DNA from: Climacteris rufus
Taxonomy: Eukaryota > Chordata > Aves > Passeriformes > Climacteridae
NCBI GenBank assembly: GCA_013398175.1
Contig: VZRZ01004926.1
Coordinates: forward strand, 18,036 to 82,035
DNA length: 64,000 nucleotides
Direction: 5' to 3'
Part shown: positions 13,328 to 25,096 of the stretch, one piece after another
Layout: the number at the start of each line of letters is the position of its first letter
How positions within the stretch are numbered: the first letter of the stretch is position 1
Notes under the pieces: generated by a model
Seen by the model: the letters and a program-made list of their open reading frames with translations, nothing else
Database searches by the model: none
What the model was told of the DNA's origin: nothing
Translations under genes and position numbers: made by a program

Positions 13328-13393
13328 CAACATCATCTGTGTTGAGGTTCAACATCATCTACGTTGAGGTTCAACATCATCCGTGTTGAACCC
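13328..13393. repeat. 22-bp tandem repeat, three units (fourth beyond a CR1)
   Basis: Units of the form 'caacatcatctgtgttgagg' plus tt occur three times. A related unit, 'ccacatcatctatgctgaag', lies at 13665-13686 on the far side of the CR1 copy, as if the CR1 had landed inside the array. Confidence 0.75.
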
Positions 13394-13409
13394 GGCCAGG
13401 AAAATGAAG

Positions 13410-13660
13410 GGTCTGGAAATGGCCTCAGGCTGGGCCAGGGGAGGCTCAGCTTGGCCAGCAGCAGGAATTTCCCCGTGGAAAGGCTGCTCAGGCCTTGGAA
13501 CTGCCCAGGGAATGGTGGAATCCCCATCCCTGGAGTGTCCAAGGAATTCCTGGCTGTGGCACTCAGAGCTCTGGGCTGGGGACAGGGTGGGGATGGGCAG
13601 AGCTTGGGCTCCATGGGCTGGGAGGGCTTTTCCACCCTCAGTGATTCTATAACTCCATGA
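13410..13660 (+). mobile_element. CR1 LINE 3' fragment
   Basis: Sense copy from 'ggcctcaggctgggccaggg' through 'ccatccctggagtgtccaag' to 'gtgattctataactcc'. It is flanked on both sides by units of one 22-bp repeat. Confidence 0.87.
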
Positions 13661-14219
13661 AATTCCACATCATCTATGCTGAAGCTCCTAAGAGCTCCAC
13701 GAGTGACAGGGCTGTGTAGGTTTAAGCAGATGGTTAAAGCAAACATGTACTGAAGAAAATGTTAAAATTATCCAAGAGTTTATAATCTATTTTAGTGCCT
13801 TTATTGAATTAATGCTGAAAATGTTTTCTGTTTTCCCCAAAAACCATTGGATTCAAAGGACATTGAACAGTCTGTAGGTGGTGTGTTGGATGATTGCAGT
13901 TAAAACCCCTCAATCTGAGGGACACAAAGTGACTGAGACATCACCAAGGCTTTTCTGCCCCAGGAATTGCCCAGTTTGGAGTGCAGGCTCCAGTGCAGCA
14001 GAACTGCCCAGGGAAGGATGGAGGAAGGTGTTTGATGTCCCTTTATATTCTAGGAACAAAAAACCTGTAGGAAATGTAACAAAATGTGTTTTCCTGTGGA
14101 GATGCCGAAGCTCCCGTGGCGTGTGTGTGTGAGAGGTGGCTGCAGGAAGCTCCCTGTCACAGGCAGTGACAAATTGGGAACATTTTTCTGGAATGCTGAG
14201 AAGTATCCATATCCTGCAC

Positions 14220-14341
14220 TCCCCTCCAGCAACCTGGGACAGTGGATGGGGGTCAACCACAAGTTGGGGGCAACCTGTCCATGGCAAGGGACAGGATAAT
14301 CCTGAATGTCCCTTCCAACCTGAACCATTCTGGGATTCTCT
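14220..14341 (+). mobile_element. CR1 LINE 3' terminal fragment
   Basis: Short sense copy from 'cctccagcaacctgggacag' to 'cttccaacctgaaccattct' and 'gggattct'. Confidence 0.75.
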
Positions 14342-14579
14342 AACGTGATTCCATGGAAATTGGTTGCCTGGAGTGGAAGTGGGCAGGCCTGGCTCCCCTG
14401 GCAGCTCATCCTTTGGACAGGGAGACAGGGAAGTGGTGCAGCATTCCCAGAATTCAGGAGGGAATTCCTGGCCTCGTTTCATCCTGATGCCACAGGGCAC
14501 AGAGGGCTGTGGGGAAGGAAGAGCAGGCCAGGAGATGGTCCCTGTGGAAGGCCAGTTTGGGCTTTGGTGGCCCCACAGC

Positions 14580-14830
14580 AGGGAGGCCTTGGGAGGCGGC
14601 CGGAGGGGCCGAGCTCCAGTGGGAAGCGCGTCCGTGGAGCGCTGCCGAGGCCGGGGGAGCTGAGGTAACTCCACGTCGTTTGCCAGATGTTTCCCATCAA
14701 TATTGCTTCGGCTGCTTCCAAGAATTATCTGCTGTGACCTCACTGGGAGAGAGAGAACAAGGCTGGCTTCGCTTCCCGGCGTTCCTGGTCCCCGCTGTCC
14801 CGCACGCAGAGCAGGGAGCCTGGGCTGGCC
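14580..14830. promoter_or_regulatory. CpG-dense segment, function unknown
   Basis: CpG is concentrated in 'ggaggcggccggagg', 'ggaagcgcgtccgtggagcg', 'ccgaggccggggg' and 'cccgctgtcccgcacgc'. A donor-like GAG|GTAACT follows near 14664. An unannotated promoter or non-coding first exon is possible, but no recognisable coding start is present. The regulatory label is an inference. Confidence 0.3.
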
Positions 14831-15194
14831 TGGATGTTCCACCAGGAACCTGCCTGAGGAAATCCTGGGATTTTTCTGCTCTCTGTGCTGAGGGGGTTGC
14901 TGCTGTGGGGGGCACAGTGCCCTGGATGGCTGCTCCCCCAGGTCCCCAGCAGCCAGGACCTCCTTCCCTGGGGATGAGCTGGATGGGGATAGCACGGCCT
15001 CCAAACGGTGCAGGGGGCAAGGAAAAGAGGGGATTCTCCAAGGAATTAGAAGTTAACTCCAAGTTACTGCAGATTTCTCAGAAGCAAGGTGTATTTTAAA
15101 GCCTTTTTCATGCATTTTTCCTCCCCTCTTATGCCCACATTTTATTTTAAGCAGGTGCACAACCGGCAGGCACAGAGGGGTGGGAGGGGTTTGA

Positions 15195-15318
15195 ACCTGT
15201 CCAGCCTGGCCTTGGACACTTCCAGAGATGCCACAGCTTCTCTGGGCACCCTGTGCCAGGGCCTCCCCACCCTCCCAGCCAGGAATTCCTTCCCAATATC
15301 CCACCTAACCCTCCTCTG
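15195..15318 (-). mobile_element. CR1 LINE fragment
   Basis: Antisense fragment lacking the usual beginning. It starts at 'gtccagcctggccttggac', then 'gccagggcctccccaccctc' and 'aggaattccttcccaatatc'. Confidence 0.85.
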
Positions 15319-17914
15319 TTCCTCATACCTTGTCCTGCCTAAGTTTGTTGTCAGATATGTTGGGATAATTTTTCCCACTGAGGTTGGCATTGTATTCCTG
15401 TTTGTAATTATTGTTATTACAGCTATATTACGGCTTTTAGGTGTCACAGCAGTGAGATTTTAATCAATGAGTATGTGAAGCCAGTCCACAGGAATCATTT
15501 TCCCTGGTGTGGATGAGGAGCTGAGGGATGTGCACATCCCTCCCCTCCGTGCTGGGAAGGGTTCTTGGCTTGAACTCCTGACCCAAAGGAGTGGGTGTAG
15601 GACAGGCTTGTGTGAGCTGGAGTGTGCAGGAGCCTCCAGCTTCCTGCTCTCCAGCCTTTATTTGCCTTTGCTTTGTACACAACCCCTGCCTGAACGCTCT
15701 TCCTCAGCTTTTCCTTCCCAGGAGGATTTCTGAAGGTGGGGAGGAGGCAGAGCTGAGGCATCCAGGAGTTAAATCCTGCCTGGAGTATCAAAGCACTGGG
15801 AGTTTTCCATAGACAATAAAGGAGAATTAATCACAAAAATATCTCTTATTAAAAACAAACTGCTGGGGGATTTTTTTGGTATCTGATAAGGGAAGTTAGA
15901 AGAGAAATATTAGCTTGGTTTAAGCTGGGAGTGTTTATTGCTGTTTTCTTCTCTCTGAGCAGGATTTCAGTTCTCTGCTCAGGCTTTTTAGAAATTTCCA
16001 GGCTTGCCCTGTTGTGTAAGGGCAGTGATAACTCCAGGGAGCAGTTCCTGTGTCTGGGTGAGCTGGACAGACTCTTGCAGGAAGAGGTCCCTGACTCGCA
16101 GTCCCACGCAGGGAAAATTCCCAGTGACATCGAAAGGAAGTGTATGGGGAGCAGGGAACTCAAGACCAAACCCAGGAGGTTATAACTGATGGAAATCTGA
16201 GCCACTGAAACACCTAAAAGCAGCAAGCTGGCTAAATGACCTTTTTTGCATATGGCATTTATTTATCCCGTAGGTGGCTCAGCAGTTGGAAAGGAGGGCT
16301 GTGCTGCAAATTAATTTCTGTTAATTTAGGTTGCTCAGGTTGCTCCAGTTGCTCCCTACCCTCTCCTCACCTTTTGTCATCCTTGATGGCAATTTAATTG
16401 GGTCAGGAACACTATTTTTGGCTTAGCTGGGGGAACAATGAGCTCAGGCAGCAACAGCACCTATAATGAAAAGCCCAATTAATTCCTGATGAATTTGGAT
16501 CAGCTGAGGTTTGGCTCTGGTTCTGGCAGAGCACAAAGGACAGGGTTGGATGGGTAGAGAAGGATGTGATCAACACAGCCTGGTTGGACATCTCCAGCTG
16601 CTCCTACAAAAAATCCCTCTCCACTGCAGAATCCATGGACATTTGTGGTGGCCAGAGCTCACTATTCTCCACACTGCAACAACTTGACTTAAAAAAGCTT
16701 TTATTACCTTTTTTTGGTTCTGCTCCATTTTCTATTTTCATTTCTAACCACAGATTTGTGGGTTTGCTGTGGGAATTGCTAAAGGAAGGGATGCCAAAAG
16801 CCTCACTTTCAGTTGTTATTCTAATTTTTTGTCCAAAAAGCCCTTGTTTACTTCATTGCAAATATGTACACATGGCACCAGCAGCTGGATGGAAGGATTT
16901 GGGGTGGATTCTGCTTTCATGGAGTGGTGCAATTCCTAAATAATCCCTGTTTCTGGGTTCTCAGTAAGTCTGTGAGCCCAGCAGGCTCGTAGGGCTGTGG
17001 ACATACAGAATTTTGGGGTTAATACATGGTGAGCCAGCAACATGTTTTGTTCTCAGCTTAAAGTGGGCTTGTCAGCGTTTTTCTGGTATTTGATTGAACA
17101 AAACAATCCAGACACAGAAAAATCCTTGTGTCTTCTGTTTGACCCAAATGCCTGGATTGGATGGGGTGGGTTTGGGAATGCCAGGGAGCTCAGGGAGCAG
17201 CTGGGACACAGCACAGGACACAGCATCCCATGTACTCCACACAAAACGTGCAGGAAGGAACTCCATGAAAACTGAAATGCTTTTCCTGCCTTTCTCTTGA
17301 AGGGATGAAATGGTGGGGGTGGGTGGTGATGGGGATGAGGGAATTTCTGGGAGTGTTGGACCTGGAGTGCTCCAGCATATCTGTGGGGTTTTTTTTGGTT
17401 TTTGGGAATTTGTCTCTCCTGAGCACATCCCAGGAGTGGAGCCCAGGTATATCCCAGAGTTTACTGGGTGAGTGGTGCTGGAGTACCGAGGATCTGGTAC
17501 CCTGCAAGTGCTGGTCCAGCTGCCTCCAAGGAACACTGCATTTCCTGGAAGACCACCCAGGAGCACAGAGTGTATTTACAGAGCTCATTATTCCCCTTTT
17601 TCCCCGAGCTCCCTGTGGTTTTCCTTTCTCTCTGCCCTGCTGGATTTTATTTATGCTCTGCTCAGGTTTTCCAGCACTGCTGGAGCTGCAGGAGTGGAAA
17701 CTTTGAGCACCAGCTGAGGCTGGCAGGGATCATTCCCTGCTCTGGAGCTGCTGTGATGCCCAATGTCCATCCTGGAGCATCCAGAAGGAAGCAGAGCCCT
17801 CCCCAAACTTCCTTCATGTTTCTTTCCCATCACTTTTTCTCTCTTTTTTTTTTTTTATTTACCCCTCACTACAAGAGAGACCTGGAGGAGCTGGAGGTGC
17901 CCAGGGCAGGGAAC

Positions 17915-18293
17915 GGGGCTGGGAATGGCTGAGGGAGCTGGGAAAGGGGCTCAGCCTGGAGCAAAGGAGGCTCAGGGGGCCCTGCTGGCTCTGCACAGCT
18001 CCTGCCAGGAGGGGCAGCCAGGGGGAAATTTGGGATGTTATCCCAGGGAACAGCGACAGGAGCAGAGGGAACGGCCTCAGGCTGGGCCAGGGGAGGCTCA
18101 GCTTGGACATCAGCAGGAATTTCCTCATGGAAAGGGTTGCTAAACATTGGAATGTGCAGCCCCAGGAAGTTTTGGACATCCCCAAGGTGTCCTGAGTGCT
18201 CTGGGCTGGGCACAAGGTGGGCACTGGGCACAGGTTGGACTCCATGGGCTGGGAGGGCTTTTCCAACCTCAGTGATTCCAGGATTTTGTGATA
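17915..18293 (+). mobile_element. CR1 LINE fragment, longer young-looking copy
   Basis: Sense copy from 'ggctgggaatggctgaggga' through 'gcctggagcaaaggaggctc', 'gggatgttatcccaggga' and 'ggaatgtgcagccccagga' to 'caacctcagtgattccagga'. About 150 bp of its 5' part nearly matches the reverse complement of the copy at 25097-25490, so both come from the same recent CR1 source. Confidence 0.92.
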
Positions 18294-18520
18294 CATTAAC
18301 TTATAAAGCTCTTTTCAGAGCCTTGGGGATTGGGAGACTTAAAATGCAACGAAACCAGTGGGGTAATTAGTTCTGCAAATGGGGTTAAGAAAAGGGTCAA
18401 AGCATGGGAAAGAAGGAGGGAGGAATCCACCTTCCCTGGATGCTGTCAGGTCTGGGGTCTGCAGTGCAGGTATATCCTGAGTTTTCATGGTTTTCCACCT
18501 GAAACGTCCTGGAGAACTTT

Positions 18521-18678
18521 TAGGAATTATGGAATCCCCAAATGGATTAGATTGGGTGGGAACTTAGAGCTCATCCAGTGCCACCCCCAGCCATGGGCAG
18601 GGACACTTCCCACCATCCCAGTTTGCTCCAAGCCCCATCCAACCTGGCCTTGGACACTTCCAGGGATGAGGAGTTCAG
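18521..18678 (-). mobile_element. CR1 LINE 3' fragment
   Basis: Antisense copy from 'attatggaatccccaaatgg' through 'gccatgggcagggacacttc' and 'tggccttggacacttccag' to 'ggatgagg'. Confidence 0.85.
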
Positions 18679-19197
18679 AGAGACCTCTCACCTCTGTATC
18701 CTGAGTAATTAAATCATCTTCAAAGCACCACGAGTGTGTCTCCTCTCAGCTGAGCCTGAAGAAATCCCAATAAAAGGCTGTGTGATTCACACGGGCTTTG
18801 TGAACCTTAATTGCTTCAGGTTCATAAAGAACTTTGATCCAGGAATGAAAGGCATCCAGCAGATGTGAACTATTCCCACTGACAATTCCCCTTTATTTCG
18901 AGGTCCTCCCTTGTTTGGCTGTAATTAATTTGTATTCTTCAGACACAAGCAGGGATGGGGATAATTTTTCCTGCTTCCCAAACGTCTCCTGTTGGGTTGT
19001 GGCCCTCGGGATGAGAGTCTGCACCTCTTCCCTCCTCCCACACTGTCAGCTTCTCCAAGCTCTCCAAGCATGTCAAAGCTTGACATCACCCCCAGCCCCA
19101 GCCCCGTTTCGCAATAACAAAAAAGCAAAATTTGGAGAGCAGTTTAATAAGCACTGAAACACACCCAGCCAAGTTTACTTTATTGTTCTTGGGATAC

Positions 19198-19221
19198 AAA
19201 AAAAAAAAAAAAAAAAAAAAA
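19198..19221. repeat. Poly(A) run, 24 bases
   Basis: Uninterrupted A run after 'cttgggatac'. There is no retroposed gene body next to it that I can recognise, so it is taken as a simple repeat. Confidence 0.9.
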
Positions 19222-22189
19222 GACTATAATGTTGTTTGTACAAAAACATCTTTTGGAGTGTTTGGCTGGCTCCAGCCTTTCCTGCCTCGTCCTTTGTGTT
19301 CCGGATGCACCAGCAGATGTCCATGAAAGTGCTAAATCTGCACCCTGCCTGACCTTTCCCACTGAGGAAGGTAAATCACTTCTGGCAGGAGCCTTCCCAG
19401 AATATCTCCAGAACGATGCTATTGCTCTTGTAAACAAATCTAATTAAAGAGGCATCTTAAGAAGGGTTGGGGTTTGGTGGGGTGGGTTTTTTTCCCCCCG
19501 CTGATGTTTGAATTGTTGACCTCCCTCGTTGCAGTTCCTGCGTGGGGTTTTGCACTTTGGGGCCTTCTCAGGAGGCAGATTTGCTCGTGGGTTGAATTAT
19601 AGGAAAGTTTGGCTGTTGTTCCTTTAAAAAAATTGTTTTTTGGGGGGGAATAAGTTGGAGATTAGGCCAACAAAATGAGAAATAGTGTGAGAAGTACGAA
19701 GTGTGTGTTTGTGACGTGGTGGACTCCTGAGCAATCCTGAGCTGGTTCCAGGTGATTCAGGGATAAGAAACCTGTTGGGTGCAAGGAGCAGTTACCAGCA
19801 ATGAAGAAAACTTCCTGGGATCTAAGGATCAGCTCCTAAATCTCTGAGTGATCCCCCAAACAAGTGTGTTCCTGTCCCAGGGGTGTGTCTGCATGTTCCA
19901 AAGTACAGAGCTGGTCAGCAGCCGACTGCAAAGCTGGGCTCAGCCTTCCTTTGAGGACATCCAGGTCCTGATCCGAGCCCTAATCCTGTCCCTGGAGCAC
20001 ATTCCAGTCAGTTCTGCAAAGTTGCCCTGAGCAGGAAGAGGGGGGAGCCCCCAGGTCGTGTCTGCTGCAGGTGTGGCCCTGCTTCATCTCCAGGAGGGTT
20101 CATCTGGAACATCTTCCCAGTCAGATTTTCCAAAATAACGTGTGGATGTGGGTTCATAAAGGGAATTACAGCAGGGAGTTGTTATGTAAGGGCAGGGGAT
20201 GGTGTTCTGGAAGTGCTGGGTGGGAATGTGACCAGCGTGGCAAAGAATTCCTGCTGCCTTCCACGGGAATTTTTGTCACGTACTCTTCTCCACGTAGCTG
20301 TGGACCCCAAGAAGCTTCATCAAATTATCCTATTGGATTTTTTAAAATAATAAAAATAACCCCACTATTTGTAAATTGTGCCACATCAGCAATATGATGC
20401 TCACCTTAATGCTGAGACTTTGTAATTTGGCTGAAAACAGCTCCTCCAGGAAGGAAATCCCATTTCAGCACACGCCGTGTGCTGGGAAATCCATGGGATG
20501 AATTTCCAAACCAGAGCCACGTTCTGCAGGAGGGCTGAGCAACAAAGTCTTAACACCCAGGTGCTGTCAGAGCCTTCCAAAGGTGGAATTTTGGCCCTGG
20601 GGAAGAGCAGGTGCATGGATGGAAGGTGTTGAAGGTGTCACGTTTGGTCCCTGCGTCCCCTCAGTGCTGTGCCACGTCATTCCCACAACCAGCACAGGAT
20701 TTTGGGGCTGAAGAGGGGATTTTGGTGCAAGGAATGTTTATTCCATGCCTGTGCTGGTAGATGCTCCAACTCCATGGGTGTGGATGGAGCAGGAAGGGCG
20801 GGTGGGCCTCGGGGTGCTCCGAGTGTTGATTCCATGGAGAACTGAGGAAAACCAACCAACATCTGGGAAATGCAAACCAAAGGGGCTCCAGGTGTGGGGT
20901 GGCTGGAAATTTGGGGTGCAAGAGGCCCCCTGGTTCTGAATGCAGAGTGAGGGGCAGTGAGGGAGGGTTTGGCTCTGGATTCCCTCATGGAATTCCTGCG
21001 ATGGAGCTGATAAGATTGGGATGCTGTGGTTCCTTTTTCCTTGGTGGGACTGGCCAAGTCTGTTGGGATAAATCTACATCTGATTTGCATAGCTGGCAGA
21101 AGAATCCTGTTTGCTGAATCCTGAGAAAACTGCCTGTGTTTTTGTGAGCAGCGCAGTAAAGCAGTTAAAGGCACAGCCAGAGCTCCCTCTGGGATGGTGT
21201 TGGGATATGGGATGCAGTCCCAGAGCCCTCTGGGAATCCTGCTGGTGTCCTGCTTTCAGAGGCCAAAATGCACTGAGCCACTGCAAAATTCAGGACATCA
21301 GAGAGCCCTGGAAATGCAGAGAGTGGCTGGATGCAGCTGGAAGTCATAGGTGAGGATTCTGGAGCTTGATTTACTGCTGTGTTTTGTGTCTGGATTTTGG
21401 ACAGAGATTCACCTGGGAAAGAGGTGCTGGAGGAGCTGGATTGAGGAATTAGAAGAGGAATATGCTGAGATGGATTCCCATCTTTTGGGTTTTAGGTGGG
21501 ATGGGTGGCTGACCCATGTGTTTGGACCAATAATGAGGCTGAAAGTTCAGTAAAACTGTCAGATTTCAGTAAGATAAATGCTGATAAATAAATCTCCCTC
21601 AATACTGGGTTTGAAGCATTGAAAAGTGGTCCCTGGAATACCTGGGATGTGGCAGAAGGAGCATCCTGGCTGTCAGCACGGAGCTTGTTGTGTTTGATTC
21701 AACAGCACAGGGTGGGAAGGAGTTTTTGTTTTAATAACAGGCAGACTGATCCCTGTTTTCTGCTAAATGAAATCATAACAGGCCATGATCAGTGCTGATA
21801 TCCCTGCATTATTCATAATTCCCTTGCCCTGTAGGTGTTGGATGCAGCCCCCTGTGTCCCTCCCAGGGATGCTCATCCCTGGGCTTGGAGCAACCTGGCA
21901 TGGCAGAGCTGGTGTGGGGAACCCTGCACTGGGACAAATCCTGGGAGGAAACAACAGAGTTTTAAACAGCTCTAAATGGGGAAATGGCATGACTTGGTAA
22001 CGACTCTAATGAATTAAAGCTTCCTAGGGAGCATCCCGGGGTTCTGATGAGTGTTGGAGCCAGGAGGAGAAGGGACCCGGAGCACAAAACCCCGCTCCGT
22101 GTGTCGACTTTATTGATGGCTTTGCTGTTTTGTTGGGTGTTGGGATGGATACCAGAGGGCCCTAATTGGTACAAGATGTTGAGTGAAAA

Positions 22190-22300
22190 CAGCCCTTGCC
22201 CTCGTGCTTGGCCCTGTTTGTCAGGGAAGATGGGAAGCGCCGAAATCGCCGCGGGGCCGCGCCCGCATTGCGCCGGCCTGAGGTTTGCTGGGTGGGTCCG
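22190..22300. promoter_or_regulatory. Compact CpG cluster, function unknown
   Basis: About a dozen CpGs are packed into roughly 60 bp ('gaagcgccgaaatcgccgcg', 'gggccgcgcccgcattgcgc'), with further CpGs upstream near 22085-22110. It has the density of a CpG island but is very short. No exon can be recognised; an ATG here opens a frame that does not resemble FMNL2 and ends in an incompatible phase. The regulatory label is an inference. Confidence 0.3.
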
Positions 22301-22602
22301 GGAGGTTTGGTTTGCTGGGTGGATCTGGGAGCAGCTCGGGGCCAGCTGGACTCTGGGCTGGGATCCCAGCTGGCCCTGCTTCCTCTGGGAGCTGCTGGGC
22401 TGTGAAAGCCCCACTGGGATTTTCCCACATCTGCACAGTCCTGCTGGAGGTGCAGCGGCGAGCTGGGCACGGGCTGGAGCCTTGGCGTGTCCCTCAGATC
22501 CCTGCTCCTGCCCACTCCTGCTCCCCTGGCCTGTTCCCAGCTTCCCCAGGCTGGAGCTGCCCTGCTTTGGGTTTTTATAGCAGGTCTGGTGGTCCTCAGG
22601 GG

Positions 22603-22664
22603 ATGGGTCAGGTTGGAGGGGACCCTGGTGGGGTCACTTGGTCCAACCTCCTGCTTGAGCAGCG
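22603..22664 (-). mobile_element. CR1 LINE 3' terminal remnant
   Basis: 'ggtcaggttggaggggaccc' followed by 'ggtccaacctcctgcttgag' matches the first 60 or so bases of an antisense CR1. It runs directly into the 52-bp tandem repeat, which appears to be built from the next part of the element. Confidence 0.65.
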
Positions 22665-22872
22665 CCATCCTGGGGCACATCCTCAGTGTGTGCTCTTTGG
22701 GATCTCCTCCTCAGGGCCATCCTGGGGCACATCCTCAGTGTGTGCCCTTTGGGATCCCCTCCTCAGGGCCATCCTGGGGCACATCCTCAGTCTGTGCTCT
22801 TTGGGATCTCCTCCTCAGGGCCATCCTGGGGCACATCCTCAGTGTGTGCCCTTTGGGATCCCCTCCTCAGGG
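22665..22872. repeat. 52-bp tandem repeat, four copies
   Basis: The unit starts 'gccatcctggggcacatcct' and ends 'tttgggatctcctcctcagg'. Four copies alternate between two variants (ctctttgggatctcc and ccctttgggatcccc), so the true history may be duplication of a 104-bp dimer. The second half of the unit is the source of the 28-bp array that follows. Confidence 0.92.
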
Positions 22873-23690
22873 NCACTCCTTCCCCTTTGGGATCCCCTCC
22901 TCACTCCTTCCCCTTTGGGATCCCCTCCTCACTCCTTCCCCTTTGGGATCCCCTCCTCACTCCTTCCCCTTTGGGATCCCCTCCTCACTCCTTCCCCTTT
23001 GGGATCCCCTCCTCACTCCTTCCCCTTTGGGATCCCCTCCTCACTCCTTCCCCTTTGGGATCCCCTCCTCACTCCTTCCCCTTTGGGATCCCCTCCTCAC
23101 TCCTTCCCCTTTGGGATCCCCTCCTCACTCCTTCCCCTTTGGGATCCCCTCCTCACTCCTTCCCCTTTGGGATCCCCTCCTCACTCCTTCCCCTTTGGGA
23201 TCCCCTCCTCACTCCTTCCCCTTTGGGATCCCCTCCTCACTCCTTCCCCTTTGGGATCCCCTCCTCACTCCTTCCCCTTTGGGATCCCCTCCTCACTCCT
23301 TCCCCTTTGGGATCCCCTCCTCACTCCTTCCCCTTTGGGATCCCCTCCTCACTCCTTCCCCTTTGGGATCCCCTCCTCACTCCTTCCCCTTTGGGATCCC
23401 CTCCTCACTCCTTCCCCTTTGGGATCCCCTCCTCACTCCTTCCCCTTTGGGATCCCCTCCTCACTCCTTCCCCTTTGGGATCCCCTCCTCACTCCTTCCC
23501 CTTTGGGATCCCCTCCTCACTCCTTCCCCTTTGGGATCCCCTCCTCACTCCTTCCCCTTTGGGATCCCCTCCTCACTCCTTCCCCTTTGGGACCCCCTCC
23601 TCACTCCCTGCCCTTTGGGATCCCCTCCTCCCTCCCTGCCCTTTGGGATCCCCTCCTCACTCCTTCCCCTTTGGGATCCCAGCCCCACAG
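22873..23690. repeat. 28-bp minisatellite, about 29 copies
   Basis: The unit is 'actccttcccctttgggatc' followed by 'cccctcctc', repeated with almost no divergence until the last few units. Each unit holds a GGATCC palindrome. Because 28 is not a multiple of three and the unit lacks stops, all three + frames stay open, giving spurious frames of up to 486 codons (22285-23745). An ambiguous N at 22873 sits exactly at the junction with the 52-bp repeat, so the true array length is uncertain. Confidence 0.95.
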
Positions 23691-24477
23691 TGTTAGTGGT
23701 GTCTGTACTGAAGAGGGGAAAACAAGGTCAGCTCTAGAGATTTAAATCAATTCTGGTGTTTATGTTATTTCTTGTAAAAGCATTTTTTTTCTGGTGCTCC
23801 AGTTGCCTTTATTCTTATGGACACGAGTGCTCCTGCTCCTGCTCTTGGGGTGGTTTGTGGTGGGGCCCTTTCAGCATACAAGTGTTTTTCCCTGGAAGAT
23901 ATCAGGGATAACACAGCTCCCACTGTCACCTCAGCCCCAGGTGGGTGGCAAACTGCATCTAACTCATAGAAACCCTGCCAACCTGCAGAAAACTCTGCCT
24001 CAGTCCCTCTCCTGGCTCTTTCATGGCTTAGTTTGGGGGTGTCCTCCTGGGATGCTCCCTGCCAGCCCAAACCCTCTCTGACGTCCACCCCTGGCTGCTG
24101 CTTCCTTGCCCTTCCTCGTTTTGGAGGACTTGAGTGCAGTTCAATTTTGGGTGGTTCTGTTTTTGTTCTGACAAATGCTTTTGGACAAAGGCCTGTGTTT
24201 CTCAGGGTGGTGTGAGTTTGATTCCACCAATGGATTAATCACCACCACACTGTGGTTTTGGGGGGGATGCAGGGCCCAGTTCCTGCTTTCCAGTTAAACT
24301 CAGGAGGGATCTGGAGCAGTGTCTCTTGTGTTTCCAGAGGTGACCTGATCACTTCTTTTCTGGTAGGAACAATAACCTGGATACTCAGAGCATTGGTGAA
24401 AGATTTATTAATGAAGCACCATGAGGGAGGTGTTTTCTCAGGCAGAGGCACAAAGGGAGATGCAAAAACAGTGTCCA

Positions 24478-24608
24478 AATCCAGGTTGGACAGGGCTTGG
24501 AGCAACCTGGTCCAGTGGAAGGTGTCCCTGCCCACAGCAGGGGGTGGAATGAGATGATTTTAAGGTCCCTATCCACACAAACCGTTCTGGAATTCTGGGA
24601 TTTTGTGA
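24478..24608 (+). mobile_element. CR1 LINE 3' terminal fragment
   Basis: Sense copy from 'aatccaggttggacagggct' through 'gtccctgcccacagcagggg' to 'aaaccgttctggaattctgg' and 'gattttgtga'. Confidence 0.87.
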
Positions 24609-25096
24609 TTAAAGGACATACTGTCTTGTTCTCCTCTTTCGCTGGTGGTTGTTTTTTTGCCCAGAGTGACCTTTTGTGTGTCTTCCAGTATTTCCTTCTC
24701 CTTTTGGGGAATACAGAGGAATTAAGGTGGATATGGTGTTGGAAGGTTTCACATTGGATTTATATTGCTCTCTTTGAGTCTCATTTTAACCCAAGAGCCC
24801 AGAATTTTAGCTGCTATTAATTGTGTGACTGAGCAAACTGCCCTTTTTAATGCCAGGGATTGCAGGAATCACAGGAAGCACTGTGGAATCCCAACATTTA
24901 CCTCCAAACATTTGTGTTCCTTTTCCTGACAGCCTGGCTAGTGGGCATTTTGGGCACAGTGGTAGCCAGGAATTCCTTCTTGCCTGGCCTGGGGACGTCC
25001 AGGATTGGCAAAGGGCTTGAAACCAGTTCTCCTTCAGGCAGAGGGGTGGGGAGGTGGTTTTTTTTTTGCAGAGGATGGGGCTGTTCCTCTCCAGCT

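Noticed and set aside
13910..15004. 364-codon reverse-strand open frame
   Set aside because: Longest non-array frame, but it passes through a CR1 3' end and has no recognisable domain. GC-rich sequence with few stops explains it.
22230..22282. MGSAEIAAG-type start in a CpG cluster as an alternative FMNL2 first exon
   Set aside because: A glycine follows the start Met as in FMNL2, but the only donor-like site (GAG|GTTTGC) leaves phase 2, while exon 2 needs phase 0. The peptide is unlike FMNL2.
22285..23745. 486-codon open frame, with parallel frames of 416 and 336 codons
   Set aside because: All come from a stop-free 28-bp repeat read in three frames. There is no start context, homology or splice support.
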